Assembly (NCBI RefSeq): GCF_001583695.1
Contig: NZ_LOBC01000013.1
Location: 1 to 64,000, forward strand
Source: Bacillus wiedmannii
GTDB lineage: Bacteria; Bacillota; Bacilli; Bacillales; Bacillaceae_G
DNA length: 64,000 nucleotides
Reading direction: 5' to 3'
The notes below the pieces were generated by a model. It worked only from the letters and a program-made list of their open reading frames with translations. It had not been told where the DNA came from and did not search any database. Position numbers and translations under genes: made by a program. Shown piece after piece: positions 60,540 through 64,000 of this stretch (the stretch's first letter is position 1; every line of letters starts with the position of its first letter).

Positions 60540-61895
60540 TTGGACATATATAGTATAAGTATAGTGATTGTTTTAATTGCCTTAACGGCATTTTTCGTCG
60601 CAGCAGAATTTGCAATTGTTAAAGTGCGAAGTTCACGAATTGACTATTTAATTGCAGAAGGAAATAATCGCGCAACATCTGTCAAAACAGTCATTACAAA
60701 CTTAGACGAATATTTATCTGCTTGTCAGCTAGGAATAACAGTTACAGCTCTGGGGATTGGGTGGTTTGGTAAACCGGCGTTAAAGCAAATGTTTGACACG
60801 CTTTTTGTAAATTTGAACATTTCTACTCAACTAGCAGACATTTTTGCTGTAATTTTAGTGTTTTTGTTTATTACATTTTTACATGTTGTAATAGGGGAAT
60901 TGGCCCCAAAAACATTCGCGATTCAAAAAGCTGAACAAGTGAGTTTGTTTGTTGCTAAACCGTTAATTTTCTTTTATCGTATGGCGTTTCCATTTATTTG
61001 GATCCTAAATGGATCAGCCCGAATTATTACGAAGTTGTTAGGGCTGAAACCACCGAAAGGGCACGATGAGGTTCATTCAGAAGAAGAATTACGGTTGTTA
61101 GTTTCAGAAAGTTACAAAAATGGAGAAATTAATCAATCTGAATATAAATATGTAAATAAAATTTTTGAATTTGATGATCGTATAGCGAAAGAAATAATGG
61201 TACCCCGAACTGAGATGCATATTATAAGTAAAGAAATGCCTGCTGAAGAAGCCTTGCAAAAAATGTCTCGGGAAAAATATACGAGATATCCAGTTGTAGA
61301 TGGGGACAAAGATCACGTAATAGGCTTTGTAAACTTTAAAGATATTTTCACAGATTTTGTGCAGCATAATGCAGTAAGTAATAAGAAAGTAGAGCAATAT
61401 ATTAGGCCAATCATTTTAGTTATCGACTCTATCCCAATACACGACTTATTTTTAAAAATGCAAAAAGAAAGAACGCATATTGCTATATTGATAGATGAAT
61501 ACGGTGGTACGTCTGGACTTGTTACAGTTGAAGACATTTTAGAAGAAATAGTGGGAGATATTCAAGATGAGTTTGATACGGATGAACAGCCAGAAATTCA
61601 ACAAGTTAGTGAAACGAAAACAATACTAGAGGGAAAAGTGCTTGTTAGTGAAGTGAATACGTTATTAGGTTTAACAATTGATGATAATGGTGTTGATACA
61701 ATCGGTGGTTGGATTTTAACGAAGAATATAGAAATTGCTGAAGAGGATTTCATTGAAATTGAAAATTATAAGTTTTGTGTAAAAGAATTAGATGGACACT
61801 ATATAAAGAGATTAGAAGTTACAAAAACTGTAGAATCAATTGTTATTTTAGAAGATGAAAAACAAATTCCATTTCAAGAACAAATTAGTTCGTAG
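60540..61895 (+). CDS. CNNM/CorC-family transporter (DUF21-CBS-CorC)
   Basis: 451 aa. DUF21/CNNM transmembrane domain (about 1-190, four segments with GELAPKTFAIQKAEQV), two CBS domains (about 205-335; IMVPRTEMHII and DEYGGTSGLVTVEDILEE) and CorC_HlyC transporter-associated domain (about 355-435; TLLGLTIDDNGVDTIGGWIL). Such proteins move or sense Mg2+, Co2+ or Mn2+ at the membrane. TTG 60540 after AAGGAGAAG. Upstream lie a metalloregulator-like box and the mini-ORF/hairpin. Confidence 0.9.
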   Translation: MDIYSISIVIVLIALTAFFVAAEFAIVKVRSSRIDYLIAEGNNRATSVKTVITNLDEYLSACQLGITVTALGIGWFGKPALKQMFDTLFVNLNISTQLADIFAVILVFLFITFLHVVIGELAPKTFAIQKAEQVSLFVAKPLIFFYRMAFPFIWILNGSARIITKLLGLKPPKGHDEVHSEEELRLLVSESYKNGEINQSEYKYVNKIFEFDDRIAKEIMVPRTEMHIISKEMPAEEALQKMSREKYTRYPVVDGDKDHVIGFVNFKDIFTDFVQHNAVSNKKVEQYIRPIILVIDSIPIHDLFLKMQKERTHIAILIDEYGGTSGLVTVEDILEEIVGDIQDEFDTDEQPEIQQVSETKTILEGKVLVSEVNTLLGLTIDDNGVDTIGGWILTKNIEIAEEDFIEIENYKFCVKELDGHYIKRLEVTKTVESIVILEDEKQIPFQEQISS

Positions 61896-61921
61896 ACTCT
61901 GCTATATGGCAGGGTTTTTTT
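61895..61921 (+). terminator. Terminator after CorC-type gene
   Basis: CTCTGC-TATATG-GCAGGG, T-run. Confidence 0.8.
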
Positions 61922-62027
61922 GAGCATAATGTTTTTGGCAGAATAAGGGCTATGATACAATGGCATAAGTCAGACCTTTCACTAGGTGAAATATTGTTGT
62001 ATACATATATTTGGAAGGGGAAGAGTT

Positions 62028-63452
62028 ATGAAAAAGCATTTATATATAAATGGAGATTGGAAGTCTGTAAACACTTATAAACCATTATACGCACCATATT
62101 CTGAAGAAACGTTAGCGGAAATTGCACAAGGAACCGAAGAAGATGTACAAGAGGCTGTTACTGCTGCAAAAAATGCAATGAAAAAAATGAATACATTATC
62201 TGCATATGATCGTGCGACTATTTTAGAGAAGGTTGCACAAAAAATGGATGAAAGAAGAGAAGAATTTGCAGAGATTATTGCAAAAGAGGCTGCAAAACCA
62301 ATTCGTGCTGCGAGGGGAGAAGTAGATCGTACCGTTCAGACATACAAATTTGCAGCGGAAGAAGCGAAGCGTATATACGGCGAGACACTGCCACTTGATG
62401 CAGCACCTGGTGCAGATGGGCGTATTGCATACACAATACGAAAACCGATAGGGGTTATAGGAGCTATTACACCATTTAATTTCCCATTAAATTTAGTGGC
62501 ACATAAAGTCGGCCCTGCAATTGCTGCCGGAAATACAGTTGTGCTAAAACCAGCTGATCAAACGCCATTATCGTCTTACGCATTAGTTGAATTATTTGAA
62601 GAGGCAGGATTGCCAAAAGGAGCTTTAAATATTATTTCTGGTCCCGGTTCAACTGTAGGTGAGGCGATAGTTACAAATGATGATGTTGCTTCCATTACTT
62701 TTACGGGAAGTCCGAAAGTTGGAATTGGAATTAAGGCAAAGGCTGGGTTAAAGCGAGTTACGTTGGAACTGGGATCAAATGCTGCTGTTATTATTGATGA
62801 AGATGTAGAATTAACAGATGAAGTAATTGAACGTGTAAAATGGGGAGCATTTGTAAACAATGGACAAGTTTGTATTTCGGTACAACGTGTTTTTGTACAT
62901 GAAAAGAGAATGGATGAATTTCTTTCAAAGCTAAAGAAAGCGATGGAAACAGTTGTTGTAGGTGATCCATTGCTGGAAGAAACGGACGTATCGGCTTTAA
63001 TTTCGAAAAAAGATGTAGAGCGAATAGAAATGTGGGTGCAAGAAGCTATTAAGGAAGGTGCAACTGTTTTATACGGTGGTAAGAAACGTGATGCAAGGAT
63101 TTTTGAACCAACTGTATTAACAAATGTTCCAGAGTATGTATCTGTTCAGTGCCAAGAAGTATTTGGTCCACTCATGACAGTAAATACATTTAAAGAATTT
63201 GATGAGGCAATTGAGCAAGTAAATCATTCACGTTACGGTCTACAAGCAGGTGTGTTTACAAATAATTTGTTTAAAGCAATGCGTGCAATTGATGAGCTAG
63301 AGGTTGGTGGTGTCATGATTAATGATATTCCAACGTTTAGGGTAGACCATATGCCTTACGGTGGTGTTAAGGAAAGTGGTACGGGGCGTGAAGGAATTAA
63401 ATATGCAATAGAAGAAATGACAGAAATGAAATTAGTGTGTATTAAAAAATAA
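62028..63452 (+). CDS. NAD(P)-dependent aldehyde dehydrogenase
   Basis: A 474-aa ALDH. Oxyanion Asn and Rossmann entry in ITPFNFPLNLVAHK, FTGSPKVG (about 222-229), general base Glu in VTLELGSNAA (about 250) and nucleophile Cys in NNGQVCISVQR (about 282). The C-terminal EVFGPLMTVNTF is typical. It is closer in pattern to lactaldehyde/succinate semialdehyde-type than to GapN, but the substrate is undecided. ATG 62028 after GGAAGGGGAAGAG. Terminator follows. Confidence 0.92.
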   Translation: MKKHLYINGDWKSVNTYKPLYAPYSEETLAEIAQGTEEDVQEAVTAAKNAMKKMNTLSAYDRATILEKVAQKMDERREEFAEIIAKEAAKPIRAARGEVDRTVQTYKFAAEEAKRIYGETLPLDAAPGADGRIAYTIRKPIGVIGAITPFNFPLNLVAHKVGPAIAAGNTVVLKPADQTPLSSYALVELFEEAGLPKGALNIISGPGSTVGEAIVTNDDVASITFTGSPKVGIGIKAKAGLKRVTLELGSNAAVIIDEDVELTDEVIERVKWGAFVNNGQVCISVQRVFVHEKRMDEFLSKLKKAMETVVVGDPLLEETDVSALISKKDVERIEMWVQEAIKEGATVLYGGKKRDARIFEPTVLTNVPEYVSVQCQEVFGPLMTVNTFKEFDEAIEQVNHSRYGLQAGVFTNNLFKAMRAIDELEVGGVMINDIPTFRVDHMPYGGVKESGTGREGIKYAIEEMTEMKLVCIKK

Positions 63453-63476
63453 AGTAGATCGAGCTTAAACATCCTA

Positions 63477-63525
63477 ATAAAAAACGAGTAGGAAATGTTT
63501 ACGATTCCATACTCGTTTTTTTATT
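63477..63525. terminator. Bidirectional terminator ALDH / yueI
   Basis: AAAAACGAGTA pairs with TACTCGTTTTT around an inner GGAA/TTCC pair. Confidence 0.88.
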
Positions 63526-63573
63526 GTTTGTTTTACGTTTCTCGGAACGATTTAATTTAACCAAGTGTACCTT

Positions 63574-63966
63574 TTACTTCATTTCTTGTTTGAAAATAGC
63601 ATCTTCTACATAAATTTGTTCTTTGTCAACAGCAGTGCTATGAGATAATACTAAACCGATTGGTGTTTCTATGCCTTTATTTTGAACAATTGTAAAAGGA
63701 ACATTTTTTTCATTTGCTAATTTAATGTATTTTGATAAATGTGGGTAAGCAATGCCACCATTTAGGAATATTTGTAATGATTGAGAAGAGCGCATGCTAC
63801 TAGCTACTTCAGAATATACATTACTTTGCATTACTTGACCGATAGTTAAAGCGATTTCTACACGCTCACGTAATGTAGTTAAATACATATTACGTTCTTC
63901 TGGTTTGTTCTGCTTTTGGCCGTAAATGCCTTCTTGGAGATAATCTTCCACATTTTTATTTACCAT
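63574..63966 (-). CDS. yueI: YueI-like DUF1694 protein
   Basis: A 130-aa protein of the DUF1694 family. MVNKNVEDYLQEGIYGQKQNKPEERNMYL (shown in part as DYLQEGIYGQKQNKPEER), LTTLRERVEIALTIGQVM and IFLNGGIAYPHLSKYIKLAN are typical of YueI of B. subtilis. Function unknown. ATG 63966 fits AAAGGTGTG; ATG 63984 would put that site inside the gene. The upstream end is close to the window edge. Confidence 0.88.
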   Translation of the reverse strand: MVNKNVEDYLQEGIYGQKQNKPEERNMYLTTLRERVEIALTIGQVMQSNVYSEVASSMRSSQSLQIFLNGGIAYPHLSKYIKLANEKNVPFTIVQNKGIETPIGLVLSHSTAVDKEQIYVEDAIFKQEMK

Positions 63967-64000
63967 ATTTTTCACACCTTTCATTTTCTATTGTACGAAA

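Noticed and set aside
1..64000. CRISPR arrays, tRNA/rRNA genes, insertion sequences or prophage
   Set aside because: No regularly spaced repeats, cloverleaf-like sequences, transposase or integrase proteins were seen; only the dispersed intergenic repeat family is present.

Overview
This 64-kb window is chromosomal DNA of a Bacillus cereus group bacterium (B. cereus, B. thuringiensis, B. anthracis or a close relative). The evidence is AT-rich coding with Gram-positive Shine-Dalgarno sites (GGAGG-type) and frequent TTG/GTG starts; strongly B. cereus-like forms of RacA, hemolysin III, DHFR, the long ThyA and YpjP; and at least four clear copies plus one degenerate copy of a dispersed structured intergenic repeat of the type known as bcr elements in this group. 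No rRNA, tRNA, prophage, transposase, integrase or CRISPR array was seen. It reads as ordinary chromosome backbone with accessory cassettes.

Layout. 1-4.9 kb: a repeat, a GntP-type permease with an iron-dependent alcohol dehydrogenase, an Asp/Glu racemase, a TrmO-like tRNA methyltransferase and a GNAT enzyme. 4.9-8.1 kb: HAD phosphatase, GNAT, an EcsAB-like ABC exporter and an unlisted 25-aa KdpF-like membrane peptide. 8.2-15.2 kb: ypjP, HAD hydrolase, a wrecked glyoxalase gene, an APH-type kinase, an S41 peptidase, a class C beta-lactamase-like hydrolase, then thyA-dfrA. 15.3-20.9 kb: a PBP3-like lipoprotein transpeptidase, azoreductase with a clear promoter/operator, plsC, hemolysin III, tatA-tatC. 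21-30.3 kb: ypmP-like DUF2535 gene, degV, a metallo-beta-lactamase-fold hydrolase, ypmQ-like SCO protein, Hsp20, asnB, small proteins, a cell-wall amidase and a Fur-controlled siderophore-binding lipoprotein. 30.4-37.5 kb: D-amino acid aminotransferase, nitroreductase, lipoprotein, pncA, Nudix, MscS, and a GAF-histidine kinase/NarL-type regulator pair.

37.7-46.4 kb is carbon metabolism: an RpiR regulator, Zn-alcohol dehydrogenase behind a Rex-like box, an orphan pair of peptide-type ABC permeases, and the gluconate operon gntK-gntP-gnd behind a strong promoter with a perfect palindrome at the transcription start. 46.6-54.6 kb: a two-gene glycosyltransferase cassette, flavin reductase, YdcF protein, an OpuF/EgtU-type importer with permease and binding protein fused, and an amino acid antiporter. 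55-58.7 kb: a two-gene McrB-like AAA+ ATPase plus DUF2357/PD-(D/E)XK nuclease module, the best candidate for an under-described defence system here. 58.9-64 kb: a GNAT-like protein, racA, a CorC-type transporter behind a metalloregulator-like box and a possible translation-control hairpin, an aldehyde dehydrogenase and yueI.

Many transcription units end in clear intrinsic terminators, which gives good operon boundaries. Several start sites were moved downstream of the longest open frame because the Shine-Dalgarno site fits an internal ATG, GTG or TTG better.
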